The notes: generated from the letters alone by a model not told the origin. A DNA stretch of 64,000 nucleotides from Mytilus trossulus (GCF_036588685.1 NC_086383.1:34108171-34172170); one strand, 5' to 3'. Counted from the stretch's first letter, positions 42,901 through 51,375 are shown. Made by a program: numbers and translations.

Positions 42901-45811
42901 ATCTCGACAATACATGTCTCTTCAGTGATGTTAGGGATCGAAACGGTATTTGGAAGGCCATATAAAATGTACCCTCATTTTTTAGATAGACTCTTGAATT
43001 TTAAGAGTCAATATAGGATGAACGGATCATGTAAACCGGAGGGAAAATATGATACAAGCCCAAACGAAAAAATATAAACGAGTCTTAATTGAAAACTTCT
43101 ATGATTGCGTTGGATAAAAACCGCAATTTTTATACGTGTGCATGTAAAACAAATTTCGTTGTAGAAGGGTCTAAAAATTGCACAAACAACATTTTCAAAA
43201 ACACCAAAAAAGTGAAGAAGTATATTTAAACAAAACGCATTTGACTAACAGGTCGAACAACTGATGTTCTTTAACCCTGCTGACTGCCATTGGCGATTGC
43301 CAAATAAAATTGATCACAAGATGTAACAAAATAGATCTTAATACAAATTCAATACTAAACATAAACCAAAAAACTTATGGCCAAGATGTTATGCCACAAA
43401 CCTAAGGTCTCATTATTTTTTAAGTACACCAGATTCGGATTTCGACAATAAATGTCTCTTCAGTGATGTTAGGGATCGAAACGGTATTTGGAAGACCATA
43501 TAAAATGTACCCTCATTTTTAGATAGACTCTTGAATTTTAAGAGTCAATATAGGATGAACGGATCATATAAACCGGAAGGAAAATATGATACAAGCCCAA
43601 ACGAAAAAATATAAACGAGTCTAAATTGAAAACTACGTTCAAACCTATGATTGCGTTGGATAAAAACCGCAATTTGTATACGTGTGCATGTAAAACAAAT
43701 TTCGTTGTAGAAGGGTCTAAAAACTGCACAAACAACATTTTCCAAAAAGACCAAAAACGTGAAGAAGTATATTTAAACAAAACGCATTTGACTAACAGGT
43801 CGAACAACTGATGTTCTTTAACCCTGCTGACTACCATTGGCAATTGCCAAATAAAATTGATCACAAGATGTAACAAAAAAGATCCTAATACAAATTTAAT
43901 ATTAAACATAAACCAGTAAACTTATGGCCAAGATGTTATGCCACAAACATAAGGTGTCAATATTTTTTAGTTCACCAGATCCAGATCTCGACAATATATG
44001 TCTCTTCACTGATGTTAGGGATCGAAACGGTGTTTGGAAGGCCATATAAAATATATCCTAATTTTTAGATAGACTCTTGAATTTTAAGAGTCAATATAGG
44101 ATGAACGGATCGTATAAACCGGAGGGAAAATATGATACAAGCCCAAACGAAAAAATATAAACGAGTCTAAATTGAAAACTACGTTCAAACCTATGATTGC
44201 GTTGGATAAAAACCGCAATTTTTATACGTGTGCATGTAAAACAAATTTCGTTGTAGAAGGGTCTAAAAACAGCACAAGCAACATTTTCCAAAAGACCACA
44301 AAAGTGAAGAAGTAAATTTTAACAAAACCCATTTGACTAACAGGTCGAACAACTGATGTTTTTAACCCTGCTGACTGCCATTGGCGACTGCCAAATAAAA
44401 TTGATCACAAGATGTAACAAAATAGATCTTAATACAAATTCAATACTAAACATAAACCAAAAAACTTATGGCCAAGATGTTATGCCACAAACATAAGGTG
44501 TCATTATTTGTTTAGTACTCCAGATCCGGATTTCGACAATAAATGTCTCTTCAGTGATGTTAGGGATCGAAACGGTATTTGGAAGGCCATATAAAATGTA
44601 CCCTCATTTTTAGATAGACTCTTGAATTTTAAGAGTCAATATAGGATGAACGGATCATATAAACCGGAGGGAAAATATGATACAGGCCCAAACGAAAAAA
44701 GAAACTTTCGCTTACATTAACCTATCTAGCATTGGTAATGTTTAGCTTACCAACACAACATGTATTCGTCGTTTTTACATATGTTGAGAGTTATCAAAGG
44801 TACCAATATTTTAATTTAGTACGCCAGACGCGCGTTTCGTCTACATAAGACTCTTTAGTGACGCTCATGTCAAAATATTTATAAATCCAAACAAGAACGA
44901 AGTTAAATAGAACATTGAGGATCCAAAATTCCAAAACCTTGTGCCAAATACGGCTTATGTAATCTATTCATAGGATAAAAAAATCCTTAGTTTTTCGAAA
45001 AATTCAAAGTTTTGTAAGCAGGAAATTTATAAAAATGACGACATAATTGATATTTATGTCAACACCGAAGTGCTGACGACTGAGCATGTGATACCCTCGG
45101 GATCGAAACGTCCACCAGCAGTGGCATCGACCCACATGTTCTTGTTTTTATTTTGCGATAAAGAGTGTCATAAATGTTTAAAAAATTTAGATTTACAAAA
45201 GTATTTGTATGATGCATAATTATGAAATATTTAGAGCTCATATTAAAAAAAACCCATCTGTGAGCAGAGACAAATCTTATTTTTTCAGGGACCAGTTGCA
45301 ATTTTAGGGGCCTCGTTCAGTGTTTTATATTACCTAACACTTAACTGTACTTTACATATACTAATAAGCTGATGCTTTCATAATGATATTCAGAATAACA
45401 ACAATAGAGAAAAGATCATTATTACAAAGCGTCACGTTTGTTTAATCATCATACAATAAAAACTTTGAAATGGTTGTTACTGAACATTTTCAGCGCAACA
45501 CAATATGATAATGAATAAAATGATTGTTATGCCTCATACAATGCTATTGTTGGATAATACATAACTTATTTCAGTATTATATATAAATAATATTCTAAAA
45601 CATGATACATTTCAGGGTAAATGGTGAACCGGTTCATGCAAGAATACTCACAAAACAGGAGTGCGGTCGGATGAAGTATTTTGATGGAGAAACTTTATGG
45701 TTTGATTTTTTGAACGACCTAATCGAATCTCTGAAGCATAGTTCGCATACTTGTCACCAAGGTGTTTTAACTAACAAATTTACACTAACGGAACCTATTC
45801 CGAAAGAATAA
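27723..45811 (+). CDS. B-box zinc finger / SH2 adaptor-like protein, copy 2 (spliced, 178 aa)
   Basis: The coding exons are 27723-27911, 34250-34401 and 45616-45811, giving 178 residues. Phases and the first two exon lengths are identical to copy 1. The eight B-box ligands keep the same residue numbers (C16, C19, C28, C31, C36, C39, H44, H53). The SH2 keeps EPWYHG, FLVRES with R100, VNGEPVHARI and FTLTEPIPKE. The tail is five residues shorter than copy 1. No stop or frameshift is present, so the gene looks functional despite introns of 6.3 and 11.2 kb. Intron 1 holds at least three transposon-like elements. Intron 2 holds the 540-bp hammerhead satellite and a Penelope-like element. Role as inferred for copy 1. 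Confidence 0.82.
28748..29080. mobile_element. Miniature element with (CGTC/CGTT)n core
   Basis: It starts with a small hairpin, TTATGCCCCA and TGGGCATA. A CGTC/CGTT microsatellite (28798-28878) follows, and it ends near GATGAGGCATCC. This layout is common in molluscan interspersed repeats. The right boundary is uncertain. The tetranucleotide run opens a 106-codon frame that is not a gene. Confidence 0.55.
29892..31110. mobile_element. 1.2-kb non-autonomous DNA-transposon-like element
   Basis: The left end is AGGTCTTTCCACTTTTCTG followed by TGGAAAGACCTA, a terminal hairpin. The right end carries GATGGAAAGACCTTCAATTG. The GGTCTTTCC word is therefore inverted at the two ends. A T-run (29939-29966) follows the left hairpin. 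The interior has short phrases such as AAGGTCAAAGGTCAAGGTCA but no ORF. The superfamily is unknown. Confidence 0.55.
31170..31400 (-). repeat. Decayed SINE-like repeat, inverted
   Basis: Words such as TATAGTTTGCTCGCATGTT and GCTTTGTCATACCGAGTGC track the order of 52340-52420, where the same family is better preserved. Confidence 0.4.
31401..32285. other. Intron sequence without recognisable features
   Basis: AT-rich with no exon, hairpin or repeat boundary that I could support. Confidence 0.4.
32290..32830 (+). repeat. SINE-like repeat copy
   Basis: It contains GATTGCCAATGAGACAACTC, CTATAGGTCACCGTACGGCC, AGGCTCCTGACTTGGGACAG and CATCCCAACAACAAAAAG. The long form at 58570-59060 has the same parts in the same order. 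It is non-coding. Confidence 0.7.
33330..33900. mobile_element. Miniature element with TTAA ends (piggyBac-type)
   Basis: The ends are TTAAGGGGGCTCGCGGGT (33330-33347) and ACCCGCGAGCCTCCTTAA (33883-33900), inverted repeats with one mismatch, each bounded by TTAA. A TTAA target is the signature of piggyBac transposons. The element is about 570 bp, AT-rich and has no transposase. A piggyBac-like transposase relic is present at 60400-62945, but a shared end sequence was not shown. Confidence 0.75.
34250..34401 (+). CDS. Copy 2 second coding exon: N-terminal half of SH2
   Basis: It is 152 nt long, from acceptor GTTACAG to donor GTAAGT, phase 0 in and 2 out. It encodes [32 protein letters not shown] and KYSIDF. 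It is very close to the copy 1 exon, with mainly conservative changes. Confidence 0.85.
34670..34745 (+). repeat. SINE-like repeat fragment
   Basis: It holds GATGTGGTGTGAGTGCCAAT, GAGACAACTCTCCGTCC and CCATTATAGGTTAAAGT, matching 12935-13000. Confidence 0.55.
34750..36020. other. Intron sequence without recognisable genes
   Basis: No coding signal. About 35580-35770 has repeated GCGAAAT or CGCGAA words, typical of a dispersed repeat, but no boundaries were found. Confidence 0.4.
36534..36577 (+). ncRNA. Hammerhead ribozyme with mutated core (540-bp family)
   Basis: Stem I ACAUCA/UGGUGU, stem II GAUA/UGUC and GAAA are all present, but the first core half reads CUGAAUA, so the invariant G8 is a U. 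Loss of activity is expected. Confidence 0.7.
37084..37127 (+). ncRNA. Hammerhead ribozyme with mutated core (540-bp family)
   Basis: CUGAAGA, stem I and stem II (GACA/UGUC) are intact, but the second core half is GAAC instead of GAAA, which breaks the A15.1-U16.1 pair next to the cleavage site. Confidence 0.7.
37590..37930. repeat. 22-bp minisatellite
   Basis: Units like GTGCAAACACCTATTACGTT occur at 22-bp spacing, clearest at 37760-37925, alternating with a GTGCAAATACCTATTACATG-type unit. A decayed inverted version is at 38340-38460 in the right arm of the large inverted repeat. It keeps a 137-codon frame open at 37547-37960 that I do not regard as a gene. Confidence 0.75.
37936..38130 (+). 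repeat. Dispersed repeat, inverted copy at 50800-50975
   Basis: Shared words are GTTTATTTGCT, GCACGATTTG, ATACAATGTTTACAAAAATG and CTCAAGA. Both copies can be read as MFIC...DLHDARF-like peptides, but that follows from DNA similarity and no protein family was recognised. Confidence 0.55.
39120..39660 (-). mobile_element. Single 540-bp hammerhead repeat unit, (TA)n at its end
   Basis: It begins after (TA)n at 39118-39138 with AAACGAGTCTAAATTGAAAA. It runs through AACTGATGTTCTTTAACCCT to GGTATTTGGAAGGCCATA. Unit order and orientation equal the array at 41988-44697. About 39524-39660 is also the start of a 490-bp duplication. Confidence 0.75.
39502..39545 (-). ncRNA. Hammerhead ribozyme with altered cleavage site (540-bp family)
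   Basis: CUGAAGA, stem II (GACA/UGUC) and GAAA are intact. The nucleotides before the cleavage point read GA instead of UC, so U16.1 is lost. Confidence 0.65.
39524..40503 (-). repeat. 490-bp direct duplication with hammerhead-like motif
   Basis: 39524-40013 and 40014-40503 are almost identical, differing by a few bases, so the event is recent. Each joins the end of a 540-bp hammerhead unit, a (TA)n run, and a 240-bp segment. The latter contains on the minus strand CUGACGA, a GGAUA/UAUCC stem and GAAA (39850-39876 and 40340-40366). It lies directly downstream of the Penelope-like endonuclease ORF. That is the place of a Penelope pseudo-LTR, a region known to carry hammerheads. Stems I and III of this motif were not resolved. 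Confidence 0.6.
40970..41464 (-). pseudogene. Penelope-like element: GIY-YIG endonuclease end, 5'-truncated
   Basis: The minus strand encodes the C-terminal part of a Penelope-like retroelement protein ending at TAA (40970-40972). Reading starts at about 41464 with LAFRRPKSLKDLLVRADLSS, the linker after the reverse transcriptase. A cysteine cluster follows (CKGCGNKRCLTC), then the GIY-YIG core as VVYLLQCKCGKQYVGE, the helix residues KRMNGHR, HLRSPGH, and the conserved Glu region ARERFWIRKL. In the family this domain nicks target DNA. The reverse transcriptase is absent: the reading breaks into a (TA)n tract at 41465-41490. The remaining 165 codons are open, so the copy is fairly young, though unable to move by itself. 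Confidence 0.85.
41483..41720 (-). mobile_element. tRNA-derived SINE
   Basis: The minus strand carries a perfect RNA polymerase III A box TGGTCTAGCAGG (41628-41639) and B box GGTTCGAATCC (41570-41580) with 47 nt between. No tRNA acceptor stem can be drawn, so it is not a tRNA gene. The tail reads GCGAAAGCAAATTTACAGA, then TCTAACATTG and GTTTAGACGAGTTGTATA. The tail alone recurs at 41928-41985 at the edge of the hammerhead array. Confidence 0.75.
41721..41987. repeat. Spacer ending in a second SINE-tail copy
   Basis: 41928-41985 repeats 41483-41546 (ACAACTCGTCTAAACATCAA and ATGTTAGATCTG), a direct repeat 445 bp away. The rest of the spacer is unremarkable. Confidence 0.6.
42350..42393 (-). 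ncRNA. Hammerhead ribozyme, all elements intact (540-bp family)
   Basis: On the minus strand, stem I is ACAUCA with UGGUGU (six pairs, one G-U). The first core half is CUGAAGA, stem II is GACA/UGUC with loop UUUAU, and the second core half is GAAA. Stem III is the short palindrome AUCCGGAU, followed by cleavage-site C. All invariant residues are present. The very short stem III suggests it works best as a tandem dimer, as in other animal hammerheads. Cleavage is predicted after AUC. Confidence 0.85.
42888..42931 (-). ncRNA. Hammerhead ribozyme, degenerate (540-bp family)
   Basis: CUGAAGA and stems I and II are intact, but the second core half is GAGA and stem III has a mismatch. Confidence 0.7.
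43426..43469 (-). ncRNA. Hammerhead ribozyme, core intact (540-bp family)
   Basis: CUGAAGA, GAAA, stem I and stem II are all intact. Stem III reads AUCCGAAU with one mismatch, so it may be weak. Confidence 0.78.
43972..44015 (-). ncRNA. Hammerhead ribozyme, degenerate (540-bp family)
   Basis: The first core half reads GUGAAGA (C3 lost) and the second GAGA. Stem II still pairs. Confidence 0.65.
44517..44560 (-). ncRNA. Hammerhead ribozyme, core intact (540-bp family)
   Basis: CUGAAGA, GAAA, stem II and the palindromic stem III (AUCCGGAU) are intact. Stem I has a single mismatch (UGGAGU in place of UGGUGU). Confidence 0.8.
44790..45135 (-). mobile_element. 356-bp hammerhead repeat, single copy
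   Basis: It runs from GTTATCAAAGGTACC to AGCAGTGGCATCGACCCA, so it is nearly full length. The ribozyme at 44821-44864 keeps stem II, GAAA and the GCGC stem III, but its first core half is CUAAAGA, so it is probably inactive. Confidence 0.7.
45616..45811 (+). CDS. Copy 2 third coding exon: C-terminal half of SH2
   Basis: It begins after acceptor CATTTCAG, finishes a split leucine codon, and encodes VNGEPVHARILTKQE, the helix segment WFDFLNDLIESLK and FTLTEPIPKE before TAA. Upstream lies the 11.2-kb repeat-filled intron. Confidence 0.84.
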
Positions 45812-45812
45812 A
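45807..45812 (+). promoter_or_regulatory. AATAAA hexamer overlapping the stop codon of copy 2
   Basis: Same arrangement as at 13528-13533 in copy 1. Use as a poly(A) signal is inferred. Confidence 0.45.
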
Positions 45813-45849
45813 ATCTGTGATAAAAAGTTTAAACATGTGTTAAAAGGAA

Positions 45850-47090
45850 TCCACGACACACTGATTAAACAAATATTTTGATTAAAATGAGATTTAATCG
45901 ACTTTTAAAAAGTTTATTTCTCACAGAGAATTTCGTTATGTTTCTGTTTTTTAATAGATAAAAACTGATTATCTGTATTTGAAAACAAAACACTTTATGA
46001 TATTCTTTCAATGAATCAGTTGCTGTAACTCATGTCAGTACTGCCATTTTTTCTGACTACCAATCCGATGATACCGTCAGGGAAAGATAATCTTTCGGCA
46101 GTAGTGTCGACTCGGTTCTATCAAAAATGAAAATAACACGATACAATAGTTGCCCGTTTCATGTAAAAATCCAGTGATAAATCTCATCCGTGATTCCTTG
46201 ATGAAGGAAAAGCAAACATTTCTGGGTAGGAGATAAGTGAACCATATTTTTGGTAAATATTCAGTAACAGACAACTTTATCGTTTCACATTTAAAAAAAA
46301 AAAAGCCAAAAAGACATTCCAAATCAATAAAATTCAAAATATGTGTGTTGAATCATATTTGTCCATGTCTTATGGTATAGAACCACTAATGCATGCCCGG
46401 TCGGAAAGAACATACAAGAAAGTAGTACATATTTAAAAAAAAATAGTTCCTACGCATAGCTGTATCTTTGCTAATTGCGGGCATATTATGTTAGTTGTGG
46501 TATCAAATAAAAGCTTGGGAACTTGGGATCACTGTAGAACCCTTGTTGAAAGATTTATTTGAATAATAAAGAAGTATATGCAATTTTGATAAAAGGGCAC
46601 ATTTGACCTGTTGGTCAGATCTGGAGTTCCTGTTTTTGTACAATAAAACTTCAGGGAACCAGTACGCTCTAATATGCAATTAAAGGTATATTGAGTTTTC
46701 CAGCACAAGTCAGAATAAAGTTCAGTTTTGAAATGAAGTAACTGCCACTTTATTTGAACTTAAGACAAAGAAGCCATTAATGCTTGAAATTGTAGAATTT
46801 AACATAAAAAGCAATGGGGCTATGAATTAGTGGTTTTATACCTTATCAGTGGAGCTGAAGTCAACACATTAAAAAAAAACTTAATGAATGTTGAAGTGCA
46901 TTTAGGAAAAAAACATATGGGACATTATTAGTTTTCGAGTGAGTCGTTTGATTTGTTAAGCAATGTATGCCTTCAAAAAATTTTATATATTATATTTAAT
47001 ATGCTTTGTATTAACATGAAAAATGTACGCTATACGTAATTATGATGACAACCCAAATACAGACATATGATTAATTAATTTTGTTCAAGT
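45850..47090. other. AT-rich non-coding stretch
   Basis: No exon recognised. An 86-codon minus-strand frame at 46077-46337 shows no domain. Confidence 0.4.
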
Positions 47091-47094
47091 TGTT

Positions 47095-47322
47095 TTTCAC
47101 AGATGTATCCCATTCGTGAAACACATGACTCATCATTCCAGCCATAATCCTTCTTATGATATCTCTCTTGCAATTCTCTACGCAGTTCTTCTCTGGTTCC
47201 GCCATTCAGTTATTAGAAGGCCAGTAACTGAAGGATATTCCAGTATTATCTGAAATCCATCTCCACTGTCCTTCCGACTGTATATAATTCAGACCAATCC
47301 ATACTTCATTTGAGAGCAATAT
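47095..47322 (-). pseudogene. C-type lectin-like domain exon, broken
   Basis: The minus strand reads NEVWIGLNYIQSEGQWRW and ISDNTGISFSYWPSNN, then a TGA stop, PEKNCVENC, a frameshift, and DYGWNDESCVSRMGYICEK. These are the WIGL, EGxWxW, NCVE, WND and YICEK landmarks of the C-terminal half of a C-type lectin fold, including two of its conserved disulphide cysteines. The N-terminal half was not found nearby. One stop and one frameshift make it a dead exon of a sugar- or ligand-binding secreted protein, a family highly expanded in bivalves. Confidence 0.8.
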
Positions 47323-47522
47323 TAAAACAGAACAAGTGTAAATTACTTTTACAGTCCAAATTCAACTCATCATACATTTTGGTTTTTTAAACTCTTGTAA
47401 CGTCGTCACAACAAAAGAAAAAAAAAAATCAAAAGATATCGTGACCCATGATCTTGTAACTAGTATTCATGTTATTGAAAACAAGATATCATTTATATCA
47501 TTAATTTGATATCATTTATAAT

Positions 47523-47660
47523 AAGTTATCAAAGGTACCAAAATTATAATTTAATGCGCCAGACGCGCGTTTCGTTTATAGAAGATTCATCGGGTACGTT
47601 CAGATAAAAAAGGATATTAAGCCAAACAAGTACAAATTGAAGAGCCTTATAGATTACTGA
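47523..47660 (-). mobile_element. 356-bp hammerhead repeat, truncated
   Basis: It starts with GTTATCAAAGGTACC and is lost after about 140 bp. The ribozyme region 47556-47600 keeps GAAA and stem III but has CCGAUGA and a degraded stem II. Confidence 0.65.
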
Positions 47661-48980
47661 ATAGGGAAATTGTATAAAATCATTATTATGATAGCAATGC
47701 TTGATAAAATCTGTTAAAATAAGAAAGCGTTATATGATAGACAGTAAAAAAATGTTCAACTGTTTCAAAAGGACAAACAAAAACCAATCCGAACATCAAC
47801 AGGAAATCATTTGTACTAGATTAAGAAATAAAAGACGGAATTATGAAATTTTAATCGTCAAATATGGTACACAGCAATATCATATATCATTGGACATATG
47901 TGTTCATTAAGATTCTTCTGGTCGTCAAAAAAAAATATGGTGCAGTTTTTCAGAAATCGTGATCAAAGGTCACATGTCGTTTTCAAGGAAAAACAAAGTT
48001 GAATATTTTACTCCAATTTGAATATCCTTTTAACAGTAGAATGATTAAAAAATTGAATATATTTTCTACCTTGTTCAATTTTTCATCAAACAAGTGGAAA
48101 CCCATCATTAAATGAGATTTCCGAACACACGTATGCGACTTTACGATAAGGGGGGTAGTTTTCAGTTTTAAATGATGTATTTTTTTCAAGTAATAAGAAC
48201 AAAGTCCATCAAAACTAAAAATAATTTATAGAAAATGATAAACAAATATGTATTTATTAATATAACCATCTAGTATACCTCAATGCAAGTGAAAACTTAA
48301 GTTTTGACCATTAACGTTGAACATGTAGAATTCAGTACATGCAAACCAGACAACAAAAATTATTTCAAAACATACTTATAATTGAGTTTTTACAATGTAA
48401 TGACGATTTCTATGAACTAAATTTGTATTGATAGGAATATACATCATTTAAGATAAACTAAGAACTTTAAAACGATATGTTTTATGATAGAACAGCCTTT
48501 TATTCGTTTGAAAATGGAGAAAGTTTCGGTTATTCAATCTAGAACTAAGTGACGCAAGATAATTTTGTTTTCTATGCAGGATAGATTAACATAGCGCTAA
48601 ATATACGTAACTTTAATCAGTAATTTAGCATCATTGGATATCAATTTCAAACATTTTGCCATTGCAAAACACACTTTGGCCATATCAATGGGGTACTTAC
48701 AACTGACACATCAGTGCACCTCTAGGAAAAATGTCAAAAGAACACTGTATTGCAAGAAACGTCTTGTCCTGCTGCTTGCAACTCAAAATATCTCTAAACA
48801 AAAGTAAAGAAAAACCCTATCTCTGATCCGCATCGACAGTATGCACTAACCGTAGTCTGCGGAACTATTCCGATTGTCGTGGTCGTTATGCACTACAGTC
48901 TAGTCTGTTTTATTGATTTGATATCTGAACTAGGGATATCTATGAATAATTAGATGCACCAGTGATGAGTCAAAAACCAA
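47661..48980. other. AT-rich non-coding stretch
   Basis: Open frames at 47701-47910 and 47983-48189 have no recognisable domain and are rich in K, N and I from base composition. Confidence 0.4.
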
Positions 48981-48984
48981 AACC

Positions 48985-49320
48985 GAAATTAATTTCTTTA
49001 AACAGAAATTAATAGAAAGAGGTTATAAAAGCAAAGAATTGAATAACTGGATAGCGAAGGCAACAACAATTAAAAGATCTGCAGCTTTAAAATATAAACA
49101 ACGCTCCAATAGCAAAACTGCTCCCTTGGTATTTTGTACAAAATACAACCCAATGTTTAAACAATTGAATAGAGTAATTAGAAAACATTGGAATATTATC
49201 GAAAGAGATGCAACCGCTAAGAGTCTTTATGAGAGACCCCCCATGATTGCATACAAAAAACACAAAAATCTCAAAGAATACCTGACATCTGCTAAACTGA
49301 AAGAAGAGAAATTACTCTAA
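48985..49320 (+). pseudogene. Penelope-like element: post-polymerase linker fragment
   Basis: The plus strand reads NFFKQKLIERGYKSKELNNW, LVFCTKYNPMFKQLNRVIRK, HWNIIERDATAK and PPMIAYKKHKNLKEYLTSAK before TAA at 49318-49320. This is the segment between polymerase thumb and GIY-YIG endonuclease in Penelope-like proteins. It corresponds to the region just upstream of where the copy at 40970-41464 begins. Polymerase core and endonuclease are missing. The next 290 bp may be further decayed element sequence. Confidence 0.7.
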
Positions 49321-49605
49321 AAAGTTATAACAAATGCATAATATCATTTCAGATATGTATATAAGACCACCTAGTGTCCGACTCCTTATACCTCGCTGTG
49401 TAATAACAATTGATTACTTTATTTCTGCATATAGGAAGAACAATAAAACCTATATACAAGGCTAGAGTCGCTGATGAGGTTACGGCCTCGATCAAATTGA
49501 AAAAATACATAATTGATCTAAATAGGTACCCGAAACACTTTGGCTGGTCGAATATATTGGAACGGATTGGGAGTGATCTCGTTTCAATAATACTGTACTT
49601 TAATT

Positions 49606-49860
49606 AACGCATCATTGTAAATGTAACATAATTTGATGAGACTGTCATCAAAGTGAGAGGATTAGCGCTATAAAACCAGGTTTAATCCACCATTTTCTAC
49701 ATTTGAAAATGTCTGTACCAAGTCAGGAATATGACAGTTCTTGTCCATTCGTTTTTGATGTGTTTTGTTATTTGAGTTTGCCATGTGATTATGGACTTTC
49801 CGAATTGACTTATCTCTAAGTTCAGTATTTTTGTGATTTTACTTTTTACTAGTAATAGAG
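49606..49860 (+). repeat. Dispersed repeat, family also at 13741 and 54185
   Basis: It contains GCATCATTGTAAATGTAACA, GATTAGCGCTATAAAACCAG, CCACCATTTTCTACATTTGA and GACAGTTCTTGTCCATTCG. Its place after a Penelope-like fragment suggests it may be that element's 3' end. Confidence 0.6.
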
Positions 49861-49879
49861 TACAAAAACCAGGACACAG

Positions 49880-50400
49880 TCAATGTTGGTCAGGTCAGGG
49901 TTTTACCCCAAAACATATATATATTTCCTGTAATTTTTAATGATATAAAATAACACAGAAATCTGTTGTTGGTCAGGTCATTGTCAACGTTTGAAAGGTT
50001 TTCTGAATTTTTATTTTTGCTCTATGTTTTCATTAATTTATATATAAAATGATCAAATTTTATTATATTTAAAATTTAACATAAGTCCTTTAATAAATAT
50101 AAAAGTTATTAGCATTTTCAATTGGTCCTGTTTATTGTCAGCCTTGGTCAGGTCACGTTTAATGAAGGTTAAAAAAAAGTTTTCTATATTTTTTCTTATA
50201 TTTATGATTTGAATCTGGGACTATAATACTAAGTTAGTATCATAGTTCCAGATTGTATGGTCTAAATTTATAACAATACGAATTTGACATAAATCCTTTG
50301 GGAAATAAAAGTTATTTGCGTTTTCGTTTTGGTCCAGTCATTAGTGTCACCCATCAAAGGGAGATAATTCGTATTGTGAGGAATTTTGCACAATGAAAAT
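49880..50400. repeat. Degenerate tandem repeat with TTGGTCAGGTCA word
   Basis: TTGGTCAGGTCA occurs at about 49892, 49971 and 50148, and as TTGGTCCAGTCA at about 50330. It is preceded in the last two by AAAAGTTATTxGCxTTTTC. Spacing is irregular, so it is an old repeat. Confidence 0.45.
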
Positions 50401-50799
50401 TTTTTAGAAATAAATTTCACATGTTTCTAGGTAAACTACCCATAACTTTTTTTGATTGTTGACTAAACCAAGACTAAAATTAATTGTTCTTGTGGTTCTT
50501 TATAATAGATGTAGCTGCATAATTTCACAACACTTCACCAAATATTGAATTTTTCGGGAAAATCCCAACTTTCTCTGCTGTTTTCATGGTAACCAACCAA
50601 TATATATATAAATATATATCTCGGTTGTTGGCATTATTTTTCTAACTAGTCTTATAGGATCTACATATCAGCCAATTTTCAGAAAGATCGGTGAATATGT
50701 GTGCCGAAAAAGTTAAAGTTGTTACAGAGAATGGGTATTAATTGATATACAATTGATTTACCTTAAGAGTGTGTGTTATACACCCATGCTTTAAACATG

Positions 50800-50975
50800 T
50801 TAAAAGAAATATAACTTGTTGAAAAAAACGACTCTTGAGGTGTGCCTACATATATATTGTCAGAAGTTATAAAATATGGATAATGCATTTTTGTAAACAT
50901 TGTATAGCTATGAACATTATTTAGCAAAGCAAATCGTGCATCATGTAGATCACCAAAGCAAATAAACACGTATCG
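50800..50975 (-). repeat. Dispersed repeat, inverted copy of 37936-38130
   Basis: See 37936-38130: GTGTTTATTTGCT, GCACGATTTGCTTTG and ACAATGTTTACAAAAATGCA are shared on opposite strands. Confidence 0.55.
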
Positions 50976-51375
50976 ATAATAATTGATATTTCAATATTGA
51001 GTTTATCCGTTAAATATATGCATAATGAAAACGAAACATGAACTAATGACAATAGATCGGGAATGAAATACACATAGTTAGTTTTCCGGCATTTGATGTC
51101 TTCTCCTGAGACGAGAAAAGTCTGTTATTCTTTATCTCATTGAAGTCAATAGGTGTTGCAGCCAATCAGAATCTATATGTGATTAATTCCAAATTGCACG
51201 TATGTTGACTTAAAGCAATAGCTCTGCACCGTGACGCGAAGCAAATACAAGGACTATTTTGAAGAAATTGTATATTTTAAACAAAAAGTGTTTTACTGAA
51301 ACAGTAGAAATTGGAGGACGAAAAAAGTCACAATGGTAATATCACTCTTTAAATATATTATGAGAATAATTTCAG

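Larger units (their letters stand above)
41988..44697 (-). mobile_element. Five-unit tandem array of a 540-bp hammerhead repeat
   Basis: The landmark TGTTAGGGAT falls at 42391, 42929, 43467, 44013 and 44559, so periods are 538, 538, 546 and 546 bp. Every unit runs from AAACGAGTCTAAATTGAAAA to a region ending GGATGAACGGATCAT. Each contains one hammerhead ribozyme on the minus strand. Units differ by a few percent. The structure fits a retrozyme-type repeat or hammerhead satellite. No unit encodes a protein I recognise. A plus-strand frame around LKTTFKPMIALDKNR recurs in several units but is likely passive. Confidence 0.85.

Noticed and set aside
44000..44030. Hammerhead on the plus strand (CTGATG ... 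CGAAAC) of the 540-bp unit
   Set aside because: No stem II can form between the two words. The true ribozyme is on the minus strand and overlaps this place.
43538..44291. Recurring minus-strand frames (CFTCTRIKIAVFIQRNHRFE) and the plus-strand LKTTFKPM frame
   Set aside because: They recur because the DNA is a tandem satellite. The frames are broken in some units and neither looks like a known domain.
36022..44697. CRISPR-like array
   Set aside because: Repeat units are about 540 bp without short regular spacers, and the genome is clearly eukaryotic.
45070..45125. Plus-strand CTGACGA ... CGAAACG in the 356-bp repeat
   Set aside because: The spacing is long, stem II does not pair well, and the other copies do not keep the core. 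The minus-strand ribozyme explains the repeat better.
49462..49492. Possible third hammerhead (CTGATGAGG ... CCTCGATC)
   Set aside because: The first core half is perfect, but the second reads GATC instead of GAAA, and no stem I or III could be paired.
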